Notes: generated from the letters alone by a model not told the origin. A stretch of 17,860 nucleotides of DNA from Candidatus Bathyarchaeota archaeon (GCA_025057795.1 JANXEP010000015.1:1-17860); one strand, 5' to 3'; shown: positions 6,961-14,763, counted from the stretch's first letter. A program made the numbers and translations.

Positions 6961-8841
6961 CTAAAGGGCGTTTCTCAAGAATTTTTCTACCTCTTTCTCC
7001 GCGTTGTCAGCTATAATGAATATGGGGACGTTCTCTATGCCTGTGGCTATGTAGCTTGAAAGCAACCATTCGCCCGGCGCGAATTCCAAGGTTTTTTCCA
7101 GTATGCCCTTGTCTATCATGAAGGTGTCGCTTATCAAGGCTCTGTCGTATGGACGGGGCAACGTGCCGACAAAATACGTGTGGAGTTGTTGTAGGGCGTT
7201 CGTGTTCAGGTAGGCTATGCGCTGTGTTGCTATGCATACGCCTAAACCATATTTGCGCCCCTGTCTAAGCAGGGTTTCTACCTGCTTACTACACTTCTTT
7301 TCCACGCCAGTGGCGCCTGAAAGCTCCGGAATGAACTCTTGGGCTTCATCGAAAACTAAGAGAATGTAGGGTTTCACTTGGAACATGCGTTTTCTCCGAA
7401 TGAGCAAGTCGCGTGTCAACGTTATAACAAGCTCCTTGATGGTTGTGGGGTCGGAAATGGAAATACATACAAGCCTCGTTTCGCCTTCCAAAAGATCCTT
7501 TATTTTTTCGGCGGTCAGTCCGCCAGTTTCCTTTTTCATTTCCTCTTGCCGCTTTCTAATCTGCTCGAGGATCGTGGTTCTCGTAGTCGCCCATGCATAT
7601 AGGGCGCTTTTATCATGAACTCTAAATTCTTCCATTGTGGCTAGGCACACGCCGTCTATGTATTTGACGAAGTCTTCGCTTACCTCCTGGTTTTCGCTTA
7701 ACCCGTGCTCCTCCATATAATCCAATATGGCGTCGTGAATTTTGTCTATGGCGTTCAAATAGTGAGGCTTGTCTGCGTTGCTTTTCCTCTGATCGCTTAA
7801 CTCTTCTAGGAACTGGGCGTATGTGGGAATCTTCTGCTTTGGCCTAGTGTAAAACGCAACCTTGTCCTGCTCCATGATGCGTTTTAGCCCAAGTTTTATC
7901 CGTTCATCCGCCTCATACTCCCTTGGTTTGACAACGGAGTTGAAGAACTGCTCAATGGAGTCTATTTTATGCTCAAGGATAACTTTCGCCTGAATCGCCT
8001 CATCTGCAAGCAGGTCAAGCAGTAGGAAAATGTATTCGCAGCTTATGTCAAAAACAACAACCTTAATGTCTTGGGTGTGGAGAAGTACCCGCCTAAGAAT
8101 ATTTGACATGAGGTTGCTCTTTCCGCCCCCCGTGAAGGCGAAGACCCCAAAGTGGTAACGCACAAGCTTTTCAAAATCCACATATATGGGAATCGCAGCT
8201 TTGCTCGCTTGAAACATTTTTATTACGCCAAGCCGCGGGTCAAGCCTCGCATCTTCAACGGTTTTTGATGGGTCTACACCTATTTTCTCCGCTATTTTCT
8301 GGTTGTACATGCGGTTTATCATTTCACTGTTTAATATGTAGACTGGGCTGCCCACGACAGGGTAGGAGAAGCCCTTCAAAAACTTGAATTTGCAATTTTC
8401 GCTTATGACTAGATCATAGTTTATGGGGATGGCGTCTATTTGAATCATCATGGTTGACTTATCGTCTGTCAACCAGTCCGCCTCAGATTGTTCTATAATC
8501 TCAAACTGCATGGGGTAGTAACCATGATCCGACAAGCCCTTTAAGCCGAAGTGTTCAGGCCAGACGCGACTGACTTCCATAAGCGTGTAACGTTCTTCGC
8601 CGAGAAGCGTCTGCTTAAAGTTTCTAGCGGCCAAAAGCATGCCCTCTTCAAGGAGCCCCATTAAATCTTTGTGATATTCCACTTTAATGCGGCACTGGTA
8701 GCGGGCGCTCGTACCAGCAACCTTTGACTCTTCGCCGCCTGCGAAAAATCTTGGCATAACGGCCGCTAGCCTAGCATGGAACCGCCCATCAAAGTCTGTG
8801 AAGCATAGACTGTTAAATTTGCTCTCTTCTTGCAGCTTCAA
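6961..8841 (-). CDS. herA: HerA-type hexameric DNA translocase/helicase
   Basis: A 626-residue FtsK/HerA-superfamily ATPase. HerA forms a ring that, with NurA, resects DNA ends during recombination repair in archaea. An N-terminal beta-rich region (about 1-220, HAS-barrel-like) precedes the Walker A motif AFTGGGKSN (about 235-243). A helical insertion occupies about 300-450. Walker B is ILLVFDEAQEF (about 493-503), followed by the LLRQGRKYGLG and ATQR region (about 524-541), which in this family supplies arginine finger and sensor residues. The start is TTG at 8841, placing the gene 29 bp inside nurA; a later ATG at residue 29 is the alternative. Last gene of the minus-strand unit. No mre11 or rad50 lies in the window, though archaeal herA-nurA are often beside them. 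Confidence 0.88.
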   Translation of the reverse strand: MKLQEESKFNSLCFTDFDGRFHARLAAVMPRFFAGGEESKVAGTSARYQCRIKVEYHKDLMGLLEEGMLLAARNFKQTLLGEERYTLMEVSRVWPEHFGLKGLSDHGYYPMQFEIIEQSEADWLTDDKSTMMIQIDAIPINYDLVISENCKFKFLKGFSYPVVGSPVYILNSEMINRMYNQKIAEKIGVDPSKTVEDARLDPRLGVIKMFQASKAAIPIYVDFEKLVRYHFGVFAFTGGGKSNLMSNILRRVLLHTQDIKVVVFDISCEYIFLLLDLLADEAIQAKVILEHKIDSIEQFFNSVVKPREYEADERIKLGLKRIMEQDKVAFYTRPKQKIPTYAQFLEELSDQRKSNADKPHYLNAIDKIHDAILDYMEEHGLSENQEVSEDFVKYIDGVCLATMEEFRVHDKSALYAWATTRTTILEQIRKRQEEMKKETGGLTAEKIKDLLEGETRLVCISISDPTTIKELVITLTRDLLIRRKRMFQVKPYILLVFDEAQEFIPELSGATGVEKKCSKQVETLLRQGRKYGLGVCIATQRIAYLNTNALQQLHTYFVGTLPRPYDRALISDTFMIDKGILEKTLEFAPGEWLLSSYIATGIENVPIFIIADNAEKEVEKFLRNAL

Positions 8842-10735
8842 TAGCCGTTCGCCTCTCTCTAAACGTGCTCATGTAAAATACGAACCTTCTCAATTTATGG
8901 TTATTGAGAATCCACTCCGCCGTCGTATCCACCACACGTTTAAACTGGGCGTAATTCCACTTCGCAATTTTATCCGCTATAAACAACGGTGTGTTATGCC
9001 CGAAAGCTTCGGGAATGTTTGAAGGCGTCATAGCCACTAAAATACTCATTGTTAGGTCTTGAAGCCTATTAGGAACATCCTTGTCGATGAATAGAATAGC
9101 TTCAACAGGTTCTTTTGCGCCGTCCCTTAACTCGTTCCAAAACTCCACAATGTTTTCAGGCTTATAGTCATACTCTGGATAAACCAGGCGGTCCACTAGA
9201 AGGACGTTGCTCCGCAACATGGGGTCTGTTTTTGCTTGGCTTAGCTGTACATAAGTTTTCAGAAACGCCTTTTCCAAGCCTATCTTGTTCCTTATGGCTC
9301 CGGAAACGTGGCCTTTGCGGTTATTCTTGTCTGGAACCATGGTTCTGAATGCGGAATCATACTCTATGAGACACCATGGCGGCGCGATTTTTTCGGGGTT
9401 GAGGACGCTTGCAGACTGCAGTATCATGCGATCTGTGTTTGGAAGTTTTTCAAGTTTCTCTTGTGAGAGGCTAGTCGTCAGCAAGTCGTTGTTATGCATT
9501 ATTGGAATAAGTTGGCGTTTAAAGTCTCTGGCCGCAGTGTCCTTCGTTATGCCTATAAGCATTACGCGCTTATTCCAGCACTCCTCCATGAGCATGTGCA
9601 AGGTGAAAAGTGTTAAGAAGGCCAAGTCAAGCGTCGTTAACCAGTGCTCCTCCCCGTCCTTAACAATTTTCATGAGGTTGGATGTTTCAGGCTTTCCCGC
9701 AAAGAAGAACCTCTCGCCGAGGCTTTTTACGAGCTTCTTAAGGCGTGTCCATGTCTGTTCATATTTGGGGTTTAAGCCGTAAACTTCGCCTCTCTCACTT
9801 ACTATACCTTTATTGACCAAGTTCTTTAGGCTTCGGCTGACCCTTCGAGCTCTCTTTTCGTCTCTTATGCCGAATTCGGCAAGAATCTGTTTCTCAGTTA
9901 AAGCCCCCTTCCTTTTGAGAAGGTCTATTATCGCGTAGCGGAGGTAGTCAGCCCGCGGGGGCGGCAAGCCTAAAGCTTCGTTGCATACGCATTGCCTTCC
10001 GATAGCCAAGTCGTTAACATCTATTGCCTCACAATCAACCCTATAACCCAGCAAGCTACTCTTCGCCTCCCACAGATTACGTTTTGAAGTATCATACAAG
10101 AGGCTTGCCCTTTCAACGGATAAACTCCTATCCAAGATAATTATCCGAAAATTCTCATCAGCATCCGTGGCAAGTCTATAGGCTAAAAAGTACTCAGCGA
10201 AAGTCATGATCCAGTGGGCTACTGTCGCATTACTAATTATGGACTCTTCTGTTAAGGGTCTGCCCAAACTTACTTCATCAGGCTGTGAAACTTCAAAAAA
10301 CGTTTGATCAACCTCTGGAATCTCGTTGACATAGATGGGTACAACACTGGAAATTCCAGCGCCGCTCTTCATGTTTCTTTCGTCATAGGCGACAAGCGGC
10401 GCTTTATCTTCTAAAAAGGTTATGGTTCCGGTGGAGGCGTAGGCTCCGCCGAAAAAGATAACCATGTCAAAGAGGGGCCGTGAATACATGGTTCCGTCTA
10501 TGCCTGCAAAACGCACTGTAGACGACCCGAAAAACTCCTTTGCAGTTTTAAAAACGTCTTTGTGGCTGAATTCGGTTCTTATCAGTTTTGATAAGAAGGC
10601 ATCATAGAAGTTTTTCAAAGCGGAAAAACGCTGTTCATAGTCTAAAACTTGCATGGATGCTCCAAACTTAAGCACTTCACAAGTCCGTTTTAGCGTGCTG
10701 CTTAAGCGGGATAACTCCAAACGCTCACCATTCAC
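8813..10735 (-). CDS. nurA: NurA-family nuclease, long form with internal winged helix
   Basis: NurA is a 5'-3' nuclease acting with HerA. The first NurA motif is GIDGTMYS with metal-binding Asp80. The second acidic motif is ILDRSLS with Asp202. The later GITKDT (Lys398) and GHNTPLFIADKIAKWN (about 579-594) match the C-terminal NurA motifs. At 640 aa it is longer than the usual about 350-450 aa. Residues about 263-326 form a clear winged-helix unit: helix DYLRYAIIDLLKRKG, helix TEKQILAEFG, recognition-like helix DEKRARRVSRSLKNLVNKG, and wing IVSERGEVYGL. It sits between the acidic motifs and the lysine motif. The start is GTG 10735, 27 bp after the preceding gene; no strong Shine-Dalgarno is visible. 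The family call is firm; the insertion is the unusual part. Confidence 0.85.
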   Translation of the reverse strand: MNGERLELSRLSSTLKRTCEVLKFGASMQVLDYEQRFSALKNFYDAFLSKLIRTEFSHKDVFKTAKEFFGSSTVRFAGIDGTMYSRPLFDMVIFFGGAYASTGTITFLEDKAPLVAYDERNMKSGAGISSVVPIYVNEIPEVDQTFFEVSQPDEVSLGRPLTEESIISNATVAHWIMTFAEYFLAYRLATDADENFRIIILDRSLSVERASLLYDTSKRNLWEAKSSLLGYRVDCEAIDVNDLAIGRQCVCNEALGLPPPRADYLRYAIIDLLKRKGALTEKQILAEFGIRDEKRARRVSRSLKNLVNKGIVSERGEVYGLNPKYEQTWTRLKKLVKSLGERFFFAGKPETSNLMKIVKDGEEHWLTTLDLAFLTLFTLHMLMEECWNKRVMLIGITKDTAARDFKRQLIPIMHNNDLLTTSLSQEKLEKLPNTDRMILQSASVLNPEKIAPPWCLIEYDSAFRTMVPDKNNRKGHVSGAIRNKIGLEKAFLKTYVQLSQAKTDPMLRSNVLLVDRLVYPEYDYKPENIVEFWNELRDGAKEPVEAILFIDKDVPNRLQDLTMSILVAMTPSNIPEAFGHNTPLFIADKIAKWNYAQFKRVVDTTAEWILNNHKLRRFVFYMSTFRERRTAIEAARREQI

Positions 10736-10762
10736 AATTAAACAGTTTGAACTAAAAAGGGT

Positions 10763-11296
10763 TTACAGCATCTTCAGAACAGCCTCATCTATCTCGTCCT
10801 CGCCTATCTTGAAAGTATCCGGCTCCTCTCTCTTCAGTATAACCTTCAAAGCTTTTGGAGAAAGCTCACGCATAAGCCTAAAAATCTCCCTCTTAGCGAT
10901 TTCAAGATGCTTTTCCAAAAGCGGGTCGTTTTGAAATATAACCCCGGCTAAGGGGCATATCTTCTCCATTTTCAAGTACCACTCGATTTTACCTGTTTCC
11001 TTGTTTATGTCGAAGGTTACTGGTCCGGCAACGCATGTTTCAGGCTTTACAGGGTGAACCAAACATTTTCGAGAGTTTTTGTCGTAAAATACGCAGTAGC
11101 CGTCATCGGTTTCTCTTGGAAAGGTATAATCTTCATGCATGAAAGGATTCTCTATGGATATTTTTTGCATTTTCAAGTACTCCCTTATTATTTCTTCGCG
11201 TTTAGAGGTTATTGGAGGTCTCGCATCCCGGCAGCAGTCAATTTTACATTTGCCGCAGACGTCAAAGAAGTTTCTTTGCCTCTCATCATTTACCAA
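10763..11296 (-). CDS. YkgJ-family cysteine-cluster protein
   Basis: A 177-residue protein with the CxxCxxxCC signature of the YkgJ/UPF0153 group (C14, C17, C21, C22). Further cysteines are spaced as in that family: GYCVFYD, RKCLVHPVKPETC and EKICPLAG. These residues probably bind zinc or an Fe-S cluster; the biochemical function of most members is unknown. The start is TTG, 10 bp after the stop of the GCS2-like gene, and no other start fits. It lies between a carboxylate-amine ligase and nurA-herA on the same strand, so it is probably co-transcribed with them. The C-terminal 50 residues are charged and helical. Confidence 0.75.
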   Translation of the reverse strand: MVNDERQRNFFDVCGKCKIDCCRDARPPITSKREEIIREYLKMQKISIENPFMHEDYTFPRETDDGYCVFYDKNSRKCLVHPVKPETCVAGPVTFDINKETGKIEWYLKMEKICPLAGVIFQNDPLLEKHLEIAKREIFRLMRELSPKALKVILKREEPDTFKIGEDEIDEAVLKML

Positions 11297-11306
11297 GGGG
11301 CATCCC

Positions 11307-12425
11307 TTAGAAGAATGGCTGATTATCCACTAAACTCTTTAAAAGTTTCGAATAAACGTCCAAAACTGCTTCCTTAAAATCTGTTTTTTGCGCTCTTTTA
11401 AGCAGCCCTCTTCTTATTGCTTCCGAAAGGCTTCCCTCTTCAATCCTTTTACCTATAATCCGCAGATATTTTTTCTCTTCTGCCTTGGCGTTGTTCCACG
11501 CAATTTGGAAAAAATGTTTGCAAACGTCTCTGGCTTTCGGCCCCTTTGGATGGGAAACCTCAGCATTCAAACCATTCTTTACAACGGCTTTAAAGTCCTT
11601 AACCAAATCTTCAAAGGGCAGCAGCGCGTTTTTCCACAGCAATCCTCGAAGTAAAGCCCTTATGAAACAGCTGAGGGCTACATCAGATTTTACACATTCT
11701 TGTTCATCCATAACCCGCACTTCAAGGGCCCTTTTATCAAAGCGGATAACTACGCCCCTTGAGTTAACCCACTCCTTGTGGAGAAGACATCCATCAGCCC
11801 CAGCCCTAGCCAAGTCCAATGAGTACTTTTCAATAACTTCTCTCTTATACTGCTTAAACGAGTAAACGTATTCTGGTACAACGCTTCCAGCTATTGAGGG
11901 AATTTCCCTCTGGTTCTCCATGTAAAAATAAAGCCTGTTGTCAATGTATTCGCCGATTTTCCCCTCATAAACAGGCGAGGAAGCGGAAATTGCCGGCAAG
12001 TAAGCGCAAACGTTGGCAAGCAGGTTATGCATTAGAATGGCCTTTTCTTCGTTAAAGTATGGAAGGTTCAGCTGAAAACTTTGTATGTTTAGCCAACCAT
12101 GCTGTTTAAGGTTGAAAATCTTGCTGTAAGCGTTATAAATTTGTCTATGCCTATGGGGCCAAACGCCGGTTTCCTCCAGCCTTAAGAGGGGATGCATTCC
12201 TGTTCCAAGAAGGCTTGCTCCATATTTTTTCTCCAGAAAGCCCGAGAGGTTTAAAACTGCCTGGTGCATGGTTTCTTCAAAGGTTTCAGGCGACTTGAAG
12301 GGTTTGTTTGGTTTGACCTCTAAAACGTGTAATTGGAGTTCTTTTCCAAAAGTGAATGCGCCTTGTTCTACAAAGTTGACGACTCTGCCGTGGAAATCTT
12401 TTATGACTTTGTCCGCTATTGGCAT
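11307..12425 (-). CDS. GCS2-like carboxylate-amine ligase (start uncertain, probably extends to about 12512)
   Basis: A glutamine-synthetase-fold ligase of the GCS2/YbdK group, expected to join a carboxylate to an amine with ATP. Seen from the first ATG (372 aa): GKELQLHVLEVKP (27-39), GTGMHPLLRLE (74-84), a QSFQLNLPY segment where family members bind metal or substrate, ASSPVYEGKIGEYIDNRLY (148-166), and LEVRVMDEQE (about 234-243). The same frame stays open upstream of this ATG to a TGA at 12515-12513 and encodes LEVLGPEHEFSIVDENLKA. This is the family's N-terminal glutamate motif, needed for ATP/metal binding. No ATG, GTG or TTG exists in that extension, so the true start is a rare codon or the sequence has an error. 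First gene of the minus-strand unit and divergent from the ATP-grasp pair. Confidence 0.78.
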   Translation of the reverse strand: MPIADKVIKDFHGRVVNFVEQGAFTFGKELQLHVLEVKPNKPFKSPETFEETMHQAVLNLSGFLEKKYGASLLGTGMHPLLRLEETGVWPHRHRQIYNAYSKIFNLKQHGWLNIQSFQLNLPYFNEEKAILMHNLLANVCAYLPAISASSPVYEGKIGEYIDNRLYFYMENQREIPSIAGSVVPEYVYSFKQYKREVIEKYSLDLARAGADGCLLHKEWVNSRGVVIRFDKRALEVRVMDEQECVKSDVALSCFIRALLRGLLWKNALLPFEDLVKDFKAVVKNGLNAEVSHPKGPKARDVCKHFFQIAWNNAKAEEKKYLRIIGKRIEEGSLSEAIRRGLLKRAQKTDFKEAVLDVYSKLLKSLVDNQPFF

Positions 12426-12540
12426 GGCTTTTAAGTTTTCGTCAACTATTGAGAACTCGTGTTCTGGTCCAAGAACCTCTAGGGTTCTGTACGTAACGCT
12501 TTCCTCTTTAGTTCAATTTCTGCGACGGGCACCAATATAA

Positions 12541-12548
12541 GTTTATAG
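12541..12548 (-). promoter_or_regulatory. TATA-like box for the GCS2-ykgJ-nurA-herA unit
   Basis: On the minus strand CTATAAAC lies about 27 bp before position 12518, so transcription would start close to the 5' limit of the open GCS2 frame (12512). A purine-rich AAAGAGGA lies just downstream, at about 12510-12503. The strength is unknown; the call is based on motif and spacing. Confidence 0.35.
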
Positions 12549-12612
12549 CTTACATCTCCAGATTTTTTATTAATTTTAGAAATAAGTGTAGATGAACAGT
12601 TAATTTTAAATA

Positions 12613-13344
12613 TTGAATGTGTATATCGAAAATCGACTGTCTGGTGCCTCATGCGTGCTGGTCGTCTCAAACATCGACCTAAGAACAAAAGTACATACAA
12701 TGAAACCATTGGAGTTTCTTAAATCTTCAGTTAGAGACACCATTCTCAACGTAAACAACGATTATAGGTATATGAAAACTGGGTACTATGTTTCGTTGCA
12801 CGCGGAGATTTTGGGAAACAGGGTTATCCCATCAACAGAAAACATTGTTGACGCGTATAGACTGCCCATACTGCTTGTCAGAGCTTCCAAGGCGGGGATT
12901 CCAACATTACCCTACTTGGTAACTGATTCCGTAAAGCAGATAATGTCCGAGTTCAAATTTCCGGTAATTGTATTTCCCGTTAACCCCTTTTCATTCAACA
13001 CCTTCAAAATTGCCCATAACAGAAGCGCACTTTACAGAGCCGTCAAAAGTTTAGGCATGAATTACCGATATGCGGTGTGTGTGCAACCCCTTTTAGGCGA
13101 GATGGCGGCATATAAATCCTTTTTCGGAAAGTGTACGGTTGACAGCCAAAGCGTTAATGCGATTTCAATGAACGTGTACAAAATTTTCAATGTTCCAGTT
13201 AATAAGCTGCACATACAGCACGTTAATGGGGAAGCCTACCTATGTGGTTTGCAACCTCTAGACATGGAGGAAATTTTGCCATCAGACTTAGAAATGATTT
13301 CTTTGGAAATCTCCAAATTTTCCGAGAAAGGCTGGTTTGATTGA
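12613..13344 (+). CDS. RLAN-type protein (RimK-like ATP-grasp N-terminal domain), stand-alone
   Basis: A 243-residue alpha/beta protein. It begins with a hydrophobic strand (SCVLVVSNIDL) and has the NDYRYMKTGYYVSLHAEILGN segment followed by ENIVDAYRLP. These match the RLAN domain usually found fused in front of RimK-like ATP-grasp ligases in bacteria. The following gene is exactly such a ligase and overlaps it by 4 bp (TTGA at 13341-13344), so here the two parts are separate but coupled polypeptides. Its role is not known; it probably binds or positions the substrate of the ligase. The start is TTG 12613; GTG 12655 (residue 15) is possible, because a TATA-like TTTAAATA lies at 12605-12612. 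The family assignment comes from recalled motifs plus context. Confidence 0.65.
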   Translation: MNVYIENRLSGASCVLVVSNIDLRTKVHTMKPLEFLKSSVRDTILNVNNDYRYMKTGYYVSLHAEILGNRVIPSTENIVDAYRLPILLVRASKAGIPTLPYLVTDSVKQIMSEFKFPVIVFPVNPFSFNTFKIAHNRSALYRAVKSLGMNYRYAVCVQPLLGEMAAYKSFFGKCTVDSQSVNAISMNVYKIFNVPVNKLHIQHVNGEAYLCGLQPLDMEEILPSDLEMISLEISKFSEKGWFD

Positions 13345-14219
13345 CGAGAATAGCATGTTTTGTTGAAAAATACAATTTTTCATACTCAAAAGAGGCTGAG
13401 GCGCTTTACAGTTTTAAGCAGACAGCTGAGAGAATGGGCCATGAATTCCACTTTATGTTTAGGAACGGACTTGCAGAAATCCCAAAATACGATGCTGCTT
13501 TTATAAGGGCGACGACGGATCCGCTTTACACCGCTTATGTGGTTTCTAAAACAGCGTGGGAGTTCGGCTTAAAAGTTATCGATGATCCGGAGTCTATTAG
13601 AATTTGCGCCAACAAGATTCACCAGTACAGGCTTTTTGAAAAATTCCATATTCCTCACATCCCAACGCTTTTTATAAGTAAGGAGGATTTCCACCGCAGG
13701 CAGATTTCAGAAATCTTTAAACTTTTTGGAAAACCCGTCGTGATAAAGGCTCCTTACACAAGCTTTTCGAAATATGTGGAAAAAGTTGCATGTGAAACAA
13801 GCTTTCGCGAAGTTGCAAAAAGGTTCTTCAGGAGATCAGACTTCATAGTTGTGCAAAAGTTTATGCCTTCCCGTTTCGACTGGAGGGTCGGCGTCCTAAA
13901 CAACGAAGTATTATACGTATGCAAATACATGATGCCTAAGGGTAAATGGAAACACGGCGTGAAACGGCGAGGAAAACCCAGCTTCATTTGGGGTAGAACC
14001 GTTTCCTTGAAAAGGGATAACGCTCCCCAAGAACTTAAGGAAACAGCCCTAAAAGCCTGCAGTGCGGTGGGCCGCGGGCTTTATGGAGTTGATATTAAGG
14101 AGATTAACGGCGAATACTTAGTTGTTGAGGTAAACGATAACCCAAGCATTTACAGGGGCTACGAGGACCTTAGAGACAGAGACATATATGAAAAGATCAT
14201 AAAATACCTGGCGGAATAG
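13341..14219 (+). CDS. RimK-like ATP-grasp amide ligase
   Basis: A 292-residue ATP-grasp enzyme expected to form amide or peptide bonds through acyl-phosphate intermediates. Seen: FIRATTDP (54-61) and VIDDPESIRICANKIHQ (about 79-95) as in RLAN-linked RimK proteins, KPVVIKAP with ATP-contacting Lys136, VQKFMPSRFDWRVGVL (about 171-186), and the metal-binding GVDIKEINGEYLVVEVNDNPS (249-269) with Asp251, Glu263 and Asn265. All core residues appear intact. The start is TTG within the stop of the preceding gene. A GCS2-like ligase is divergent from the pair, the combination seen in predicted peptide-like metabolite or protein-modification clusters. The substrate is unknown; it is unlikely to be ribosomal S6 glutamylation, as nothing ribosomal is nearby. 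Confidence 0.82.
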   Translation: MTRIACFVEKYNFSYSKEAEALYSFKQTAERMGHEFHFMFRNGLAEIPKYDAAFIRATTDPLYTAYVVSKTAWEFGLKVIDDPESIRICANKIHQYRLFEKFHIPHIPTLFISKEDFHRRQISEIFKLFGKPVVIKAPYTSFSKYVEKVACETSFREVAKRFFRRSDFIVVQKFMPSRFDWRVGVLNNEVLYVCKYMMPKGKWKHGVKRRGKPSFIWGRTVSLKRDNAPQELKETALKACSAVGRGLYGVDIKEINGEYLVVEVNDNPSIYRGYEDLRDRDIYEKIIKYLAE

Positions 14220-14235
14220 GAGCCCCCTTCACCCC

Positions 14236-14628
14236 TTATAAGCACTTCAGCTCCTTTTTGCACAAATTGCATTTTTCTATGGCTAATTTAGGGTCTAGAG
14301 TTTTGTGCATCTGGCATAGCAGCCCTTTGGCACGTGCAGTCTTGCATATTTCGCAAAATTTTAAAATGAATTCTTCGCGGGACAGACGTTTTTCAGCTAT
14401 AGAATCCGCCAGCTGCTCTATCAGCGCTTTTATTTCTTTGTCGCTTTCGAGGTTTAGGGCTTTTCCCCGCATTTTCCTGTTGTAGAGGCTTATGGCAGGC
14501 TGACTTATCTCCAAAAGTTTTGCAGCCTCCACTTGTTTAAATCCGCGCTTGTTTATGAGCGCGTTAGCTAGGGCGGCTCTTGTTGGCGGGAGTAGGCTTT
14601 TGACGGCGACTTCGCATGGTATTAGCAT
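14236..14628 (-). CDS. XRE-type transcriptional regulator with Cys-rich C-terminus
   Basis: A 130-residue predicted DNA-binding regulator of the archaeal XRE-HTH type. The helix-turn-helix is about residues 30-56 (FKQVEAAKLLEISQPAISLYNRKMRGK region). A helical linker follows. The C-terminal 40 residues hold C92-x2-C95, C105, H108, C120-x2-C123 and C129, a likely zinc or Fe-S site that could sense redox state or metal. The ATG at 14628 is close to a predicted transcription start, because the A/T-rich element at 14658-14670 also reads as a TATA box on this strand. It is divergent from the DUF438 gene and shares with it an intergenic palindrome, so control of both promoters is likely. Convergent with the ATP-grasp gene, 16 bp apart. 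Confidence 0.75.
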   Translation of the reverse strand: MLIPCEVAVKSLLPPTRAALANALINKRGFKQVEAAKLLEISQPAISLYNRKMRGKALNLESDKEIKALIEQLADSIAEKRLSREEFILKFCEICKTARAKGLLCQMHKTLDPKLAIEKCNLCKKELKCL

Positions 14629-14657
14629 ACGCCTTCTCGTGAATATTTTGTGGGAAA

Positions 14658-14669
14658 GGTATAAATATG
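14658..14669 (+). promoter_or_regulatory. TATA box for the DUF438-arsC unit, possibly bidirectional
   Basis: GGTATAAATATG is preceded by GGGAAA (BRE-like). Plus-strand transcription would start near 14690. The reverse complement (CATATTTATACC) is also TATA-like and would place a minus-strand start near 14635, just before the regulator's ATG. Confidence 0.55.
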
Positions 14670-14672
14670 CTT

Positions 14673-14688
14673 TATTACAATTGTAATA
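14673..14688. promoter_or_regulatory. 16-bp perfect palindromic operator candidate
   Basis: TATTACAATTGTAATA is an uninterrupted perfect palindrome. It lies between the plus-strand TATA box and the expected start of the DUF438 transcript and upstream of the divergent regulator gene. A dimeric HTH protein bound here would block the DUF438 promoter. The divergent XRE-type regulator is the natural candidate to bind it; this is inferred from layout. Confidence 0.55.
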
Positions 14689-14747
14689 TTGGTCTTTAAA
14701 TGTCTGAAAGAAACACAGTTAAGCCATCGGAAAACGTTTACTGGGTT

Positions 14748-14753
14748 GGGAGG
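14748..14753 (+). promoter_or_regulatory. Shine-Dalgarno deciding the DUF438 start
   Basis: GGGAGG lies 10 bp before ATG 14764. It supports that ATG over the in-frame TTG at 14689, which sits at the expected transcription start and inside the end of the palindrome. Confidence 0.6.
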
Positions 14754-14763
14754 AAGCCTAAAC

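Noticed and set aside
9285..9782. Long plus-strand open frame (165 codons) opposite nurA
   Set aside because: It is antisense to conserved NurA motifs and encodes a Ser/Leu-rich sequence with no recognisable domain.
12479..12709. Minus-strand open frame upstream of the GCS2 gene as its true N-terminus
   Set aside because: It is in another frame, ends at 12479, runs antisense through the RLAN gene start and has no resemblance to GCS2. The conserved motif is in the GCS2 frame from about 12480 downward.
14689..14763. N-terminal extension of the DUF438 protein from TTG 14689
   Set aside because: The TTG overlaps the predicted transcription start and the palindrome end. ATG 14764 has a good Shine-Dalgarno and matches the domain start.
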